Below are positions 12,661 through 25,115 of a stretch of 64,000 bases of DNA, piece after piece. The stretch covers positions 28,915,255 to 28,979,254 of the forward strand of contig NC_049980.1 in NCBI RefSeq assembly GCF_000003815.2. Direction: 5' to 3'. Within the stretch, counting starts at the first letter, position 1. Each line of letters opens with the position of its first letter. The notes below the pieces were generated by a model that did no database searches, was not told the DNA's origin, and saw only the letters and a list, made by a program, of their open reading frames with translations. Made by a program: the position numbers and the translations under genes. The stretch is from Branchiostoma floridae. Its lineage: Eukaryota > Chordata > Leptocardii > Amphioxiformes > Branchiostomatidae.

Positions 12661-13776
12661 TTTATTCTGTGTTGCTCATTCGACATGCATAGATGGAAAG
12701 GGTTGTAGTCCTTAGGACTCTGGTCCACTGATCATTGTGAATGTCTCCGGAACAATGACATTGGAAGTAATGTACATATGTTCATAGACTGTCTTTTCTG
12801 TCATTACCCAATGGATATATAGTTCTTTAGTGAGCTTAACTGGATCGATATCACTTTTACTTTTTCCCTTTTACTTTCAAATTGGTCTTGCCATGATATT
12901 GCCTTTGTTCGTGTAAGAATTCGGGTGACTAGAATGTGCAAGTAGCGGAAGAGTACTGGCCCAGCCCATCTTTTCTGTGCTATGGCCACCAAGCATTAGT
13001 TTTAGTAGCTGGGCTTAAGGGCGTTGACGTATGTCATAGAAGTGGTTGTTAGCACCTAAGTCTTCAACTTGTGTCACTGAACAGTCAATCTGTGCCATGG
13101 CAATGAGTTACACTCAGCCTCAATCTGCTGTGGTCAGAAGAAAGGTGCCACGGACGAAAGTTGTCAATGATTTCAAACGCCTGTTCCAGAGCATTGCAGT
13201 GTTGTCAGAGATGTTGACAAGTAGGTTTTGTTGATGTACATACTAGGGTTTGTTAAGTGGAGCAGGTGCATCATGATCTGGTGCAGAAAGGTGAGGGCTG
13301 TTACCATGATGTTCACGGGGGCCTGAATCTGGTACCTGCAGTCCAAGTCAGCTTGAGGGAGATCTATAATCTTTTATAGACCCCTTCTTTTGATGTGGCA
13401 AGTAGGGCTACGTAGTGAAGTGGAGCACAGTTCAGTTTGTCCTTGTAATATGAGGTGACTCTAATGATGTTGCTCTAGGCATCTAGCAAGGCGTCTAGCA
13501 GGTTACGGTCCTTTAGTCCAACCTCTTCCTCTGGTACATTCTTAAGTGTCTGAGGTTAGGTCGTCCCCTTTTCTTCCAGCTGTGTCGCTCACCCAACATG
13601 CACGTTACCAGAAAGGGTTGCAGTCCTTAAGACAGGACGTTAAGCCGTGGTCCACTGTTCATTGTGCTTTTCGAAAAGAGCTAGGGGAATTTCCTTGGTA
13701 CAATGAACCTGCAAATACTGTACATTATCATCTGTTCTCTCTGTCACGACAAGTGGTAGACTAGCTCTTCAGTGAG
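12661..13776. repeat. Duplicated dispersed repeat, no gene
   Basis: Bases 12661-12860 and 13570-13800 share aaagggttg.agtcctta, tggtccactg.tcattgtg, aatgtacat and gtgagct.aa.tggatc. The copies are diverged. Nothing else is recognised between them. Confidence 0.5.
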
Positions 13777-16700
13777 CTAAATCTGGATCAAGATCATTTT
13801 CCTTTTTCCTTTCTTTTCTTGTCCGGTTGATCCACGGAGCATATTCCATGCAGCATCACTCTGTCGTGGTATTGGCTGCTTCAGCTTCAGTTGGATTTCA
13901 TCGAGTGCTCCCAGATCCTGTAAAGACATAATAAGATACAGTAAGGAAGAGAAGCAAGAAATGCTGACAAAATTAGAAATTTAATTAAACTTACTTCATT
14001 TACTGAAAGCTTACTAATAGGCAAATGGTTATTCCTCCAGGCTCTCGGATTTGAAAAAATGCATTGGAATGCTACATTGAAAAATCAATATGAAAACGGG
14101 ACATTCCGTGCTGTGCATACAGTTTTTACTGTACTTGTGGGAAAATGCAGTTGAGTTGATTACCTGTATTTCACCTGACCTCCAGCGTGACCTTCCACAG
14201 GGCAAGTCGATGCACCACACGGTGAATGTTGATCTTTTTGTCATGGTCAGAGACTGTTTCTGTCCAAGAGTGGCCATGTTGTCTTTCATCCTGGAGAAAA
14301 ATATCAGAGAAGAGAAGCTTTATCCACATGGCATTAAGTGCAGATATTCTATGGTCATGACATATTCAAATACGACTGGATAAAAACAGAGATTTACTTC
14401 CAGACCACGCTATATTATCCCCTCAATACTAGTATCCCAGATATAGGTAAACAACAAATAAAGGTCAACTAATGTTACAGAACTGTTACAGTTGTTGGAA
14501 AATGCAGTTGAGTTGATTACCTGTATTCCTCCTGACCTCCAGCTTGACCTGCCATAAGGGCAAGTCGATGCACCACACGGTGAATGTTGATCTTTTTATC
14601 ATGGTCAGAGACTGGGTCTGTTGTCCAAGAGTGGCCACGTTGTCTTTTTGTCCTGGGCAGAAATATTAGAAGAGAAGCTTTATCCACATGGCATTAAATG
14701 CAGATATTCTATGGTCAACAATATTCAAAGACAACTGGATAAAAACAGAGATTTACTTCCAGACCATGCTATATTATCCCCTCAATACTATCCCCGATAT
14801 AGGTAAACAACAAATAAAGGTCGACTAATGTTACAGCTACAGTTGTAGGAAATTGCAGTACTGTTGCCGTTGATTACCTGTATTTCACCTGACCTCCAGC
14901 TTGACCTGCCATAAGGGCAAGTCGTTGCACCACACAGTGAATGTTGATCTTTTTATCAATTGGTCAGAGACTGTTTCTGTCCAAGAGTGGCCACGTTGTC
15001 TTTCATCCTGGAGAAAAATATCAGAGAAGAGATTTAGCTTCATCCACATGGCATTAACTTCATTAAGTGCAGAGATTCAATGATCAACAATATTCAAATA
15101 CGACTGGATAAAAACAGAGATTTACTTCCAGACTATGCTATATTGTCCCCTCAATACTAGATATCCCCGATATAGGTAAACAACAAATAAAGGTCACTAA
15201 TGTTACAGTTACAGTTGTAGGAAATTGCAGTTGAGTTGATTACCTGTATTCCTTCTGAACTCCAGCTTGACCTGCCAGGGCAAGTCGATGCACCACACGG
15301 TGAATGTTGATCTTTTCTTCATGGTCAGAGACTGTTTCTGTTGTCCAAGAGTGGCCACGTTGTCTTTCATCCTGGAGAAAAATACCAGAGAAGAGAAGCT
15401 TTATCCACATGGCATTAAATGCAGACATTCTATGGTCAACAATATTCAAATACAACTGGATAAAAACAGAGATTTACTTCCAGACCATGCTATGTCATCC
15501 CCTCAATACTAGTATCCCTGATATAGGTAAACAAGAAATAAAGGTCAACTAATGTTACAGTTACAGTTGTAGGAAATTGCAGTTGAGTTAATCACCTGTA
15601 TTTCACAGGACCTCCAGCTTGACCTGCCACAGGGCAAGTCGATGCACCACACGGTGAATGTTGATCTTTTTGTCATGGTCAGGGGCTGTTTCTGTAGTCC
15701 AAGAGTGGCCACGTTGTCTTTCATCCTGGAGAAAAATATCAGAGAAGAGAAGCTTTATCCACACGGCATTAAGTGCAGACATTCTATGGTCAACAATATT
15801 CAAATACAACTGGATAAAAACAGAGATTTACTTCCAGACCATGCTATATTATCCCCTCAATACTAGTATCCCTGATATAGGTAAACAAGAAATAAAGGTC
15901 AACTAATGTTACAGTTACAGTTTTAGGAAATTGCAGTACTGTTGCAGTTGATTACCTGTATTTCACCTGACCTCCAGCTTGACCTGCCAGGGCAAGTCGA
16001 TGCACCACACGGTGAATAGTGATGACGGATCTTTGCCATTCTGTTTCTGAAGTCTTAGTATGGCCATGTTGTCTTTTCGTCCTGGAGAGAAATATTAGAG
16101 GAGAGAACTTTTTTATTGACATGGCAAAAAGAGCAGACAGATTTTTCTATGGTCAGCAATATTCAAATACAACTGAATGAAGATGGAGATGTTGAGTGAC
16201 ATCCATCACTCTTCTTCAGTGTCACTGGTAGAAACGTTTCAATACAAGTACTATATGCATCTAACTAGAAAAAAGTGTTTTAACACGTAAGGATCGTATG
16301 GAAGTATCACTCATGTGTATCAAATTGCTCTCTTATTCATGAAACATACAAGCTTAACTAACACTGCACCTGATGTCTTTCAGGCCTTCATTTTGGACAG
16401 CACTGTCAGTACAGGTACAGCAAGTGCAGTTTGGGCTTGGCGGTTTCTCCAAGTGTATATAGTCCTGACCAACAGCCAGGTAAGTCGATGCAGCACACAC
16501 AGTGAATGTTGATGATCTTTTTGTCATTCTGTTTTTGTAGTCTTAGAGTGGCCACATTGTCTTTTCGTCCTGGAGAAAAATATTACAGAAGAGAAGCTTT
16601 ATCGACATGGCAAAAAAGCTAGTGAGCAGACAGATTTTCTATGGTCAACAATATTCAAATACAACTGGATAAAAATGCAGATTTACTTCCGGACATATCG

Positions 16701-18397
16701 AGTGACATCCATCACTCTTCTTTAGACTGTCACTAGAATGTCTGGTAGATTTAACGATTTGATACAAGTACTACCTTTACGTTACATCTAACTAGAAAAA
16801 AATGGTTTATGATCTATGCAAATGTCACTCATACGTATGCAAATCAAATTGCTCTGAGACTCACGAAACATTCACGAAACATATTAAGCTTGACTAACAC
16901 TGTACCTGATGTCTTTCAGGCCTTCACTTGGAACAGCACTGTCACCATAGTAGACTTGAACGTTTCTCCAGATGTATTTCAGCAGCCCTGATTACCAACA
17001 GTCAGGTATTAAAGCCTATGCAGCACACAGTGAATGTTGATGATTTTTTCGTTGTTCTGTTTCTGTAGTCTTAGAGTAGCCACGTTGTCTTTTCATCCTG
17101 GAGAGAAATATTAGAGAAGAGAAGCTTTATCGACACAGCAAAAAGTGCAGACATTCTATGGTCAACAATATTCAAATATATGTACAACTGGATAAAGACG
17201 TACGGAGATTTACTTCTGGACATGTTGAGTGACATCCATCACTCTTCTTCAGTGTCACTAGCATGAACTGGTAGAAATGTTTCAATACAAGTACTATGCA
17301 TCTAACTAGAAAAAGAATGTTTTAACACATAAAGATTGTATGGAAGTGTCACTCATGTAAATTAAATTGCTCTGACTCTTATTCATGTATCATAGTCAAG
17401 CTTGACTAACACTGCACCTGATGTCTTTCAGGCCTTCATTTTCGACAGCACTGTCAGTACAGGTACAGCAAGTGCAGTTTGGGCTTGGCGGTTTCTCCAG
17501 ATGTACATAGTCCTGACCAACAGCCAGGTAAGTCGATGCAGCACACAGTGAATGTTGGTTTCGTCGTTCTATTTCTGTAGCCGTAGAGTGGCCATGTTGT
17601 CCTTCTGTCCTGGAGAGAAATATTTACAACACACTAGGATTTACATTTGATTCACCTTAAAGTTTTCCTTGTTCAAGTTATCTATTGCCAATAAACCAGG
17701 AAATCCACATATCACTTGAGGTATTCATGTGAAAAATCATAACTTAGTAGACGATGTAAAAAGTAAAAGACATGGTTTTTACTTACTTACTAATACTAGT
17801 AATGAAATGCAGGATGTAAATGATAAAAGACACGGTAATAGACCACAAACTCACCTTATCATACAGGCAGCTCCACGATGGTATTCTTCACGGCAGCCTT
17901 GCCATTGTGGGCTTGCAGACAGCCAGCATTCTGTTCCTTTCTTTTTTAACACGAATGCAACGGTGACTGTCACAGGAATTTTCCACCACCACCATCTATG
18001 CACCTGCAGCAGAAGGTAGGAAAAAAGGGAGGAATAGTCAGATATTGCATTAATTGTTATTTGGTGCATATTTTACTTATTATTAAGTCTACATTTAGCA
18101 AAGTTAAACAATATACAAAGTCAAGCAGCTTATCTTCTTGGACATAAAACATAAGACCTTTACAGCTAGTATTACAGGGCGCCTTTCTTTTGTTAAACTT
18201 TATTTGATTTGGATGCTTGCATCAGTTTTTAAGTTCCCAGAAGATGTCTTCCATATAATCAAATCAACAAAGCCTTAGCCAGTAAAAGATAACTACAAGC
18301 AGCAGTAAAGCACTTGCTCAAAATAGAGTCAAATTCTCACCTTGAAGAGTAATGAGGCTGTAGCATGGATTGTGGTGTAGGGCAGTAGCTCTTTCAT
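13777..18397 (-). CDS. Candidate small gene spanning a tandem exon array, minus strand
   Basis: Model: 18341-18397 (ATG, MKELLPYTTIHATASLLFK, donor GTGAGA), 17855-18003 (acceptor cttctgctgcag, VHRWWWWKIPVTVTVAFVLK, then TECWLSASPQWQGC), one copy of a tandem exon from 14.1-16.1 kb (for example 15596-15725, MKDNVATLGLQKQPLTMT), and 13777-13917 (acceptor ttatgtctttacag, DLGALDEIQLKLKQPIPRQS, stop TAG). Phases agree: exon 2 ends two bases into a codon, the array exon supplies one base and ends in phase 0, and exon 4 starts in phase 0. The last exon runs into repeat-like sequence also seen near 12830. No family recognised. The competing view is that the whole region is repeats with chance frames. 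Confidence 0.3.
14090..16110 (-). repeat. Tandem array of six ~357-bp units, each with an exon-like segment
   Basis: Minus-strand exon-like segments lie at 14164-14290, 14521-14652, 14878-15007, 15244-15371, 15596-15725 and 15956-16081, spaced 352-366 bp. Each has an acceptor (atatttttctccag or similar) and a GTAATC or GTGATT donor. Lengths are 127, 132, 130, 128, 130 and 126 bases. Copies 1 and 5 keep a frame that joins the flanking exons; copies 2, 4 and 6 are open in other phases; copy 3 is interrupted. The unit also includes a conserved intron-like stretch (ataggtaaacaacaaataaa). Confidence 0.75.
16384..16479 (+). other. Plus-strand exon-like unit, copy 1
   Basis: Acceptor acctgatgtctttcag with a ctaac branch-like site about 30 bases upstream, and donor AACAGCCAG|GTAAGT. 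96 bases, open in phase 0 (AFILDSTVSTGTASAVWAW) and in another frame (LHFGQHCQYRYSKCSLGL). Repeated at 16920-17005 and 17432-17527. No gene model could be completed. Confidence 0.35.
16920..17005 (+). other. Plus-strand exon-like unit, copy 2 (diverged)
   Basis: Same acceptor (gtctttcaggccttcac) but internal changes, 86 bases, and a weaker donor (GTATTA). Probably decayed relative to copies 1 and 3. Confidence 0.3.
17432..17527 (+). other. Plus-strand exon-like unit, copy 3
   Basis: Same 96-base unit as at 16384, with intact acceptor and GTAAGT donor and only a few substitutions. The stretch after the donor (gtcgatgcagcacacagtg) is homologous to the minus-strand exon units, so plus and minus exon signals interleave in one repeat. 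Confidence 0.35.
18180..18275. mobile_element. Fragment of the Harbinger-like MITE (one end)
   Basis: The stretch ttgcatcagtttttaag.. gatgtcttccatataatcaa ..aacaaagcctta matches the right end of the full copies at 40765-41151 and 44565-44985. Confidence 0.5.
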
Positions 18398-18509
18398 CCT
18401 TGAAGTTCCTTCCTTCTTTCCTTCCTTCTTTCCTTCCATCATAGGTGCGATCAGTAGGAGACATTGTAGTCATACAGATCTGGACGAGCCCTACACTCAA
18501 GTGCTATGT

Positions 18510-18910
18510 AGTCCTCTTGTTTTCCAAAGGAATCGTTTCCTTCCTTTTCTCCAGGCAGTGACGTTGAATACATCATTGTATGAAGACATCAATTGGCTGA
18601 TGAACGCAATAGTCCTTCGTAATCGCACCTAAACATGAACTTTGCTTGCTTTTGTAGTCCTCTTGTTTTTCAAAGGAATGTTTCATTTCCCTCCTTTTCT
18701 CCAGGCAGTGACGTTGAATACATCAATGTATGTAGACATCAATCGGCTGATGAATGCAATAGTCCTTCGTAATCGCACCTCAACTTGAACTTTTTCTTGC
18801 TTTTCTCCTCTTGCATGTTCAAAGAAACATTTTGTTTCTTTCCTTACTTTTCTCCAGCAATTGGCATTGAAAGCTTGAATGCACATGTAGACCTCAATCA
18901 AGTAGTACTG
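18510..18910 (+). repeat. Three tandem ~145-bp units
   Basis: Units starting near 18512, 18658 and 18797 share ttttctccaggcagtgacgt, acatcaat, ggctgatgaa and tagtccttcgtaatcgc. Each has a pyrimidine-rich AG like an acceptor. The third is more diverged. Coding status unknown. Confidence 0.6.
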
Positions 18911-19019
18911 GATGGCATGATGTAGTAGACAGGATTCTTTTTTTCAACAATTGTAAGGTCCAGGTCTCGTATATTGCACAATTTTGCACTTGAATACAAT
19001 ATTTTCATACACTTAGTCC

Positions 19020-19110
19020 TTCCTGATACCATTGTGAGCTTGCAGATTGCCAGCATTACTGTTCTTTTTTTTTTTTTGCGAACACTAATGCAATAGTCTT
19101 GATTATCTTA
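19020..19110. pseudogene. Decayed copy of the exon at 17855-18003
   Basis: It shares accattgtg.gcttgcaga, gccagcatt..tgttc, a T-run and cactaatgcaa with 17890-17965 but has substitutions and a longer T-run. No usable minus-strand frame remains. Confidence 0.45.
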
Positions 19111-19719
19111 ACTGCAGCTGGTTGATAAGCAGCAATGCTTCGAACTTTGATGAACAGATATCAGAAACTGGGAGCTGGTCGGTTTTTATGTCCATTTTTG
19201 CAGCATTTGATCATTTGCTTGTCCCTTGCAGCATAATGTTACAATGTAGAACACCATTTTATGTACTAAATGAATCATCACACTTAGCCAGAATTTAGAA
19301 TCTAACTTTTAGCTGGAGAACTAAGTCCATGCAAGGAGGTTCCTTTTTTCAACCTCCTTGGTCCAAGGTAAACAAGAAAAGTTGTGGGGTAAAAGTATGA
19401 GAACCTCAGTACATGTGACAAGGAAACGAAAGATGCATGAAAGATATAAAATGTAATCAACAGATATGGAACAAGGTCATGATGATCCCTCCACATGAAG
19501 CGTAGTAAGAATCCTAGGCAAACATTTAGGACAATGCAGTGAAATGAAAAAGTTTACAGAGAGCCGAGATTTGTTGCATATATTTTGTGCACTTTTGATT
19601 CTGAGACTCTGGTTGATTCTAGGTTTGAGAACTGGAATTAGAGCCACAAAGATGTCACTTACCCGAGGCTTGTGAAGATCATGTGGTGTAACTACAGACT
19701 GTTCCGATCAGACCCAAGT

Positions 19720-19965
19720 GGTCTGGGGTTCAAATCCTGTCATGTCAGTCCGGTCTTGGGAGTGGCTCTTTACAAAACTTTTCTCACTCAGGTGTAAATG
19801 AATTACCTAGCTTTCATTAGGGCTGTCTTTCAGATATTAAATGGAGTGCCCTTGTTAAAGGAGTCTCAGCCTCAGCCACACCTCAAGCATGATACATAAC
19901 CCACCAAACTTATCAAAAAGAGTAGGGGCCCTTCCTGTTGTGATACCAGTTATGCAGCTTGTAAT
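19720..19965 (+). mobile_element. SINE, diverged copy
   Basis: B-box-like ggggttcaaatcctg followed by ctcactcaggtg, aattacctagctttcattag and ttaaatggagt blocks that match the body of the SINE at 3406-3890. The head is degenerate. Confidence 0.5.
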
Positions 19966-20126
19966 GTTTACAGTAATATAAACGTGGACTGTTAGGCCTA
20001 GAGGCAGTTAACCAGGTATGCACATTATGCATGTGAGACATTATAAAGACAGGTGAATTTCTCTTGACATAAGTTTAAGATATCTGTCCCCCCCCCCCAA
20101 AATGGAAGGGCTTTGCTGATGTAATC

Positions 20127-20315
20127 GTGCTTGGCGGACAGAAGAAAATTTATTGCGACGTGCTAAGTGATCATATCCCGTGGCCAAATAGCAGAAACTA
20201 CGTTTATCTATGGTTCATAACTCGTAAAGCATCGTTCTCTGAAAACAGAACTTGTGGAAGACCTCAGAAGACATGGAGGTATAATATAAGGGAAGATACA
20301 TTATCTGGGGCTTAA
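20127..20315 (+). pseudogene. Possible LINE C-terminal scrap
   Basis: CGRPQKTWRYNIREDTL resembles the GRPR-x-W motif at the end of non-LTR polyproteins, as at 62820-63010. Nothing else of the element is present. Confidence 0.25.
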
Positions 20316-20779
20316 ACTGAAAGGCCATGGCTTGCAAGACTACATGGAGGCTCTTACATTATGCTGACAAATATCTGGAAACAAACGCAAGCAAACATGC
20401 AAAAAAAACTATCCCCGCATGTATCATGGGGGTGAAAAAAACAGTCACTGTACTGTTTGCTCAGAAAATGAATTGGCTTGTGAGTGACAAGGAAGCAGGG
20501 AGAGGGTCTGCATTGAGTTGTCACATTGTTACAGGAAATAGGAGGGGAAACATACAGTCACTCTTTGTGGCATTTAGAATTTTGTAGTTGAAACTAAAGA
20601 TTCTGTACTCCTTTTACTATTTCATGCAGTCATGGAAATACATATCACAGTCTTGTGATCCGTGGTGGAAAAGGCGCTGCAAAAACTGCAAATCATAAGG
20701 TAATTGGCAAGTAGGTTTAGATTATGCAACTCTAGTGTCAATGTGCTGGTCTCCATTGTTCAAGGAGGTAAAAAGCTTG

Positions 20780-22060
20780 TAGAGGGACCAAGCCCACTTT
20801 CTCTGGCATCAAAAGTGTGAAAGAATCAAAGCCCTTTTATGTCCAGGACATTAAAAAAGATAAGAATAAAAAAGAAATTATAAAAATTGTTAAGGTCTGT
20901 TTCAGCACCAAGGACAGACACCAGGATGTCCATAAATTGGCTTTCACTTTAAAAAGTCTGTTTTGGATACTACTACTACAACATCGCAGACTATTGTATA
21001 TCCCAGACAGCTAGGTCTATGGAAGTCATTTTCTGGAACAGGGTCACTTGTGTCACTTCCTAATTATCCCAGGTATAATGGTTGAATCAAATGTGAAGAT
21101 CCTCACAGCGGAAGTTTCTTCATTACACGCACAATTTTTACGTACGTATATGGGGATTAAACCCACTATTCCTAGCATCAAAAGTATCAAAGAATCAAAG
21201 CCCTTTCATGTCCAGATAAAAAAAAAGATAAGAATAGAAAAAGAAACAAAAATTGTTAAGGTCTGTTTCAGCACCAAGGACAGACACCAGGAGGTCCATA
21301 AATTGGCTTTCACCTTAAAAAGTCTGTTTTGGATACTACTTCTTAACACAAAATCGCAGACTATTGTATATTCCAGACATCTTGGTCATTTTCTGCAACA
21401 GGGTCACTTGTATTGTTCCTAACTCTTCCAGGTATAACGGTTGAACCAAATGTGAAGATACACACAACGGAAGTTTCTTCACCACACGCACAATTTTTAC
21501 ATACATGTATTGGGATCAAACCCACTTTTCCCTTACATCAAAAGTATCAAAGAATCAGAGCCCATTCATGTCTAGGACATAAAAGAGATAAAATAAAAAA
21601 AGTTACAAAAACTGTAAGTTCTACTTCAGCACCAAGGACAGCCGCAAGGAAGATCTCATCAAAGTTTGTCTTTCCAGGGCCTACCCTCATACTACATCAA
21701 TTTGAAATATCACAATCCATCCACCCATTCTTAAGTTCCATAACCACAAATATCCAAAAGCGCACACAAACACACACACACACACACAAATTGTGCCACT
21801 TAACCTGTAAAGCGCCACCTGCTGATGTTGACCAGATCTGCAGTTAACAGTTAACGCAACATCGCGCAGACTATTGTATATTCCAGATAGCTGGGTCTTA
21901 GTAATGGAAGTCATTTCTGCAACAGTTCAAGTTTCTCTAACATTGGGACCAGGTTATCAGGCCGAATGTGTTGTTTCTTGAACGGTTGAACCAAATGCAA
22001 AGATATAAACAACAGAAGTTTCTTCATCACACGCACAATCTTTACGTACGTGTATTACGT
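20780..22060. repeat. Tandem array, ~365-bp unit, three to four copies
   Basis: Blocks recur in order: aaagtatcaaagaatcaaag, gtctgtttcagcaccaagga, cagactattgtatat.ccaga, aatgtgaagat and cacacgcacaatttttacgt. Copies begin near 20795, 21165 and 21525, with a partial one near 21850. The third copy contains an AC microsatellite. Open frames inside are repeat products. Confidence 0.75.
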
Positions 22061-22239
22061 CACGTTGCGCTGGCACACTCGTGCATTTGCAGAATGCATT
22101 GTGGTGATAACGGGACAATCCTGTTCTTATGTAATTTGCATTACTAGCAGGCTCAGTACTAAGATGTTGGATTGGAGATTCATGGCATAATGCAGTGTCC
22201 TAATAATCACTGACAAAAGGTTTAGCACAGTGGATGCCT

Positions 22240-22690
22240 ATAGCTAGTCACTGATGAAAGGTTGTGTCAAAGTTACTGAATTATCTGACAAAAACAATGG
22301 ATGTTGTTTGATACGTCTGACCATTTCCAAAATCATCTCCAGTTGTTTGAGTAACTGATTTTGGCAGTCACTGATGAAAAACAACAGATGCTGATGTTGT
22401 TTGAAATATCGGACCGTTTCCCAAATCATATCCAGTTGCTTGAGTAACTGCTTTTTGGCAGTCACTGACAAAAAACCACGGATGTTGTTTGAAATATCTG
22501 ACCGTTTCCAAAATCATATCTAGTTGCTTGAGGAATAGTGCTACTTTTTGGCATATCTTATTACCTGGATGTCTAGCCTTCATCAAGGAGCCTTCATCAA
22601 CGTACTGAAACATCTGTTTCCAAAATCTATCCAGGTGCTTACATAACTGTTTCCTTGCAATCCTTTTTTTCGTATTGTGCATTCTCACTT
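22240..22690. repeat. Short tandem array of ~100-bp units, retroelement tail-like
   Basis: Units share ggcagtcactga, aaaacaacag.tg, gttgtttgaaatatc, cgtttccaaaatcatatcca and gttgcttgagtaactg. On the minus strand this reads KQLLKQLDMILETVR-like repeats. A matching single copy, reversed, lies at 35500-35600. Probably derived from the tail of a retroelement. Confidence 0.6.
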
Positions 22691-22870
22691 TTGAGTAAAG
22701 TGAACTAATTGTTCAAAATCCACACGAATGACAAGATTTTTTTGTATCCAGCAGTGATCTCAGAAGCAGCCGGCAGTGGTAGATGGAAAGTTGCTGCCTA
22801 ACATTCCTGTAGCCACAGCTGCAGGACCTAAGGTCTAAGGTAAGTGATTTCTCATGCCTGTGTTGTCCAG

Positions 22871-23205
22871 AGTACTGTTCTAGCCAGCCTGAATTTTTCT
22901 GTCCCCTGAATTTTGAATGGAAATCTTGAATGTCAAGAGCGGAAGGGGCAACAATCTTAGAGAAGCTGGGGAAAAATCTAGACCCTCTAAAACACTATTT
23001 CCTGCATTTTTAGGGGAAAATTTTGCTGGTTACTAGTAGACTCAGCTTGATTCAATAGCATCTGTGCTAATTTTCTGGATATCTTTGCAAAATTTCATTT
23101 CAATGCCGATTTTTGTCTGTCAGAGGACGGAATGGGCAAAACTTTTGTCTTTCCCTAGCTGCAAGATTCCGTCAAAGGGAAGCACAGACGATGGCTAGAA
23201 CCCTG
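22871..23205. mobile_element. hAT-type MITE copy 1 (diverged)
   Basis: Ends ctgttctagccagcc and ggctagaaccctg are inverted repeats. Flanks gttgtcca (22863-22870) and gttgtgca (23206-23213) look like an 8-bp target-site duplication with one change. Same family as 33508-33850 and 35685-36024. Confidence 0.6.
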
Positions 23206-23655
23206 GTTGTGCATTACCAACTGTTTACCCAACTATCCTGGCTGAGAGGGAGAATGATTATGGTGGTACCGCACCATCAGGTGGAGTACAGGGGAATTGC
23301 ACCTGTCGTCTGACTACCCTCAACCGATCACGCCAGTCTTAGCAGCAAAGCGGTCCTGTGTAGACACAGTAGACATTCTTTCCTAGCCTGTTTTTTCACA
23401 AGTTTTTGTCCTTTTCTTGAGCGCATCTCGATGTTTTCACCAGCTAGCAGCTCACTAAATTCAAGAATCAAGAGGACACCACCGCAATGTTCTGTGCCGG
23501 CAATGACAAACCAAACGAGTAGTATGCTTCGAAGACTGTCAGGTCAAAGGGCAATTATGCCTGGTCCAAACATGCAGCAGAGCGCAAATAATCATCTCCA
23601 ATTGTCAGCTCCACGCCCATGGACAGGCTGGAAGAGGAGATTGACGACCAGAGAA
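23206..23655. other. No gene seen
   Basis: Open frame 23431-23658 (plus strand) has no splice or family support. Confidence 0.3.
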
Positions 23656-23990
23656 TAATTTGCCAGTCGAGTTTTGCTACCAAGGGATGCGAATTGCCGT
23701 GCTTGGAGAAAACTATACTGCAAACGTGACTCTCAAATAATTTGCCAGTTGAGTTTTGCTACCAAAGGCTGCAAATTGCCGTGCTTGGAGAAAACTATAC
23801 AGCAACCGTTACTCTCGAATAATTTGTCAGTCAAGTTTGCTACCAACGGTTGAGAGTTGCAGTGCAGGGAGAATATTAAATCTACTGTAACCGTGACTCT
23901 CAAATAATTTGCCAGTGGAGTTTTGCTACCAAAGGTTGATTTGCTGTGCAGGGAGAATATTAAAACTTTAATCGTGACTCTTCTGGCCTG
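23656..23990. repeat. Tandem repeat, ~85-bp unit, four copies
   Basis: Copies of aataatttgccagt.gagtt, ttgctaccaa.gg, aattgccgtgcttggagaa and actctcaa occur four times, the later ones more diverged. Confidence 0.8.
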
Positions 23991-24697
23991 TCAGCCAGAT
24001 TCTGTACTCCATATATAGGATCATTTGGGCCTGGTGGAGGCAACTGACAACGTAATACTGGCTTTTAATTTAAACACTGCTCTTGTACTCAGTACTCTAT
24101 ACTCATGTAGCCTCAATACAGTGAAGAGCTTTCCAATCGTTTCTGTAGAATTTTGTTTTGAGAAACAGATGTGACAACCAGTGCACAGTGGTACTTAGTC
24201 ATACTGGCTGAGGAGCAACACAAGGTCCACTCTTCAACACGCCCCTCCCCTGAGTAAGCGGGCCCTACAAACTCAGGGTACTGAGCTCGGAGCAGACCAT
24301 TGCATTGTTCCTCAGTCGGCACAATTAAGTAACATGTACAACGGTACCTCAGAGTCTCTTTTGCTTTGAGGTCACATCAACTTGGAACTTGCTTGACATA
24401 CTGACATCTTTGGTCTGAAAATAGCAAACACGTCTAGAACATATAACGAATATTGCTTAGCAACTGTTTATCCTCGGCCAGAAGAATCACAGTCACCTTA
24501 ACGTGATCACGGAAGTACCAGTCTGTGATCAGACAGAAACAAATGTTAAGCCACTTTTATAACAATTCCAGGTTTCCAACATGTTTGAATGGCACAAACA
24601 CGTCATAAAATTTGTACTCTCTGATCACGAGATATCTTTTGGGCAACTTGAATGTTTTCCTTACTTAGCATGAAAGCTCATCTGTGTTTAACTACTG

Positions 24698-25115
24698 TAA
24701 CAAACAAACATCAATGACATGACTTTATAATGTACCACTGATCATTATCCCACAGGTTTTGAAATTTTAGTACCACTGGTCATACAAATTTAAAGTCTGT
24801 TTCCCCAGAAACCTTTAAATAAATGTGATACTTTTAAGTTTGCTTGAACTGAATCGTTTCAGGTTAAAGAGCTGTTGATGGTGGTTTATGTTGCGATAAC
24901 GAAGTAAAATGTAGGGAGAGTGGGGCATGCAGAAGACTGAAAACGCGTCCATGAGTATTCACAATAGAGAAAAGGTGGACTGGCATCCTTTTTTACAGGC
25001 ATGCTGTTTGTCACTGCCGTTGGCATTCATGATCACGTAACCACAGTGATGACAGAAAACATGTTTGCGGAGTTTGAAGTTCACAATAGAGAAAAGGTGG
25101 TTTTCAACTTGGTAT
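24698..25115. repeat. Segmental duplicate of 26760-27060
   Basis: caccactgatcattatccca, accactggtcatacaaattt, gtctgtttccccagaaacct and ttaaagagctg..gatggtgg occur in the same order in both places, followed by units of the minisatellite at 27.0-27.66 kb. Confidence 0.75.

Noticed and set aside
17871-17943. Plus-strand tetraspanin-like last membrane helix
   Set aside because: Only one hydrophobic segment is seen, with no tetraspanin CCG motif or upstream helices. Kept only as part of the overlapping-strand finding.
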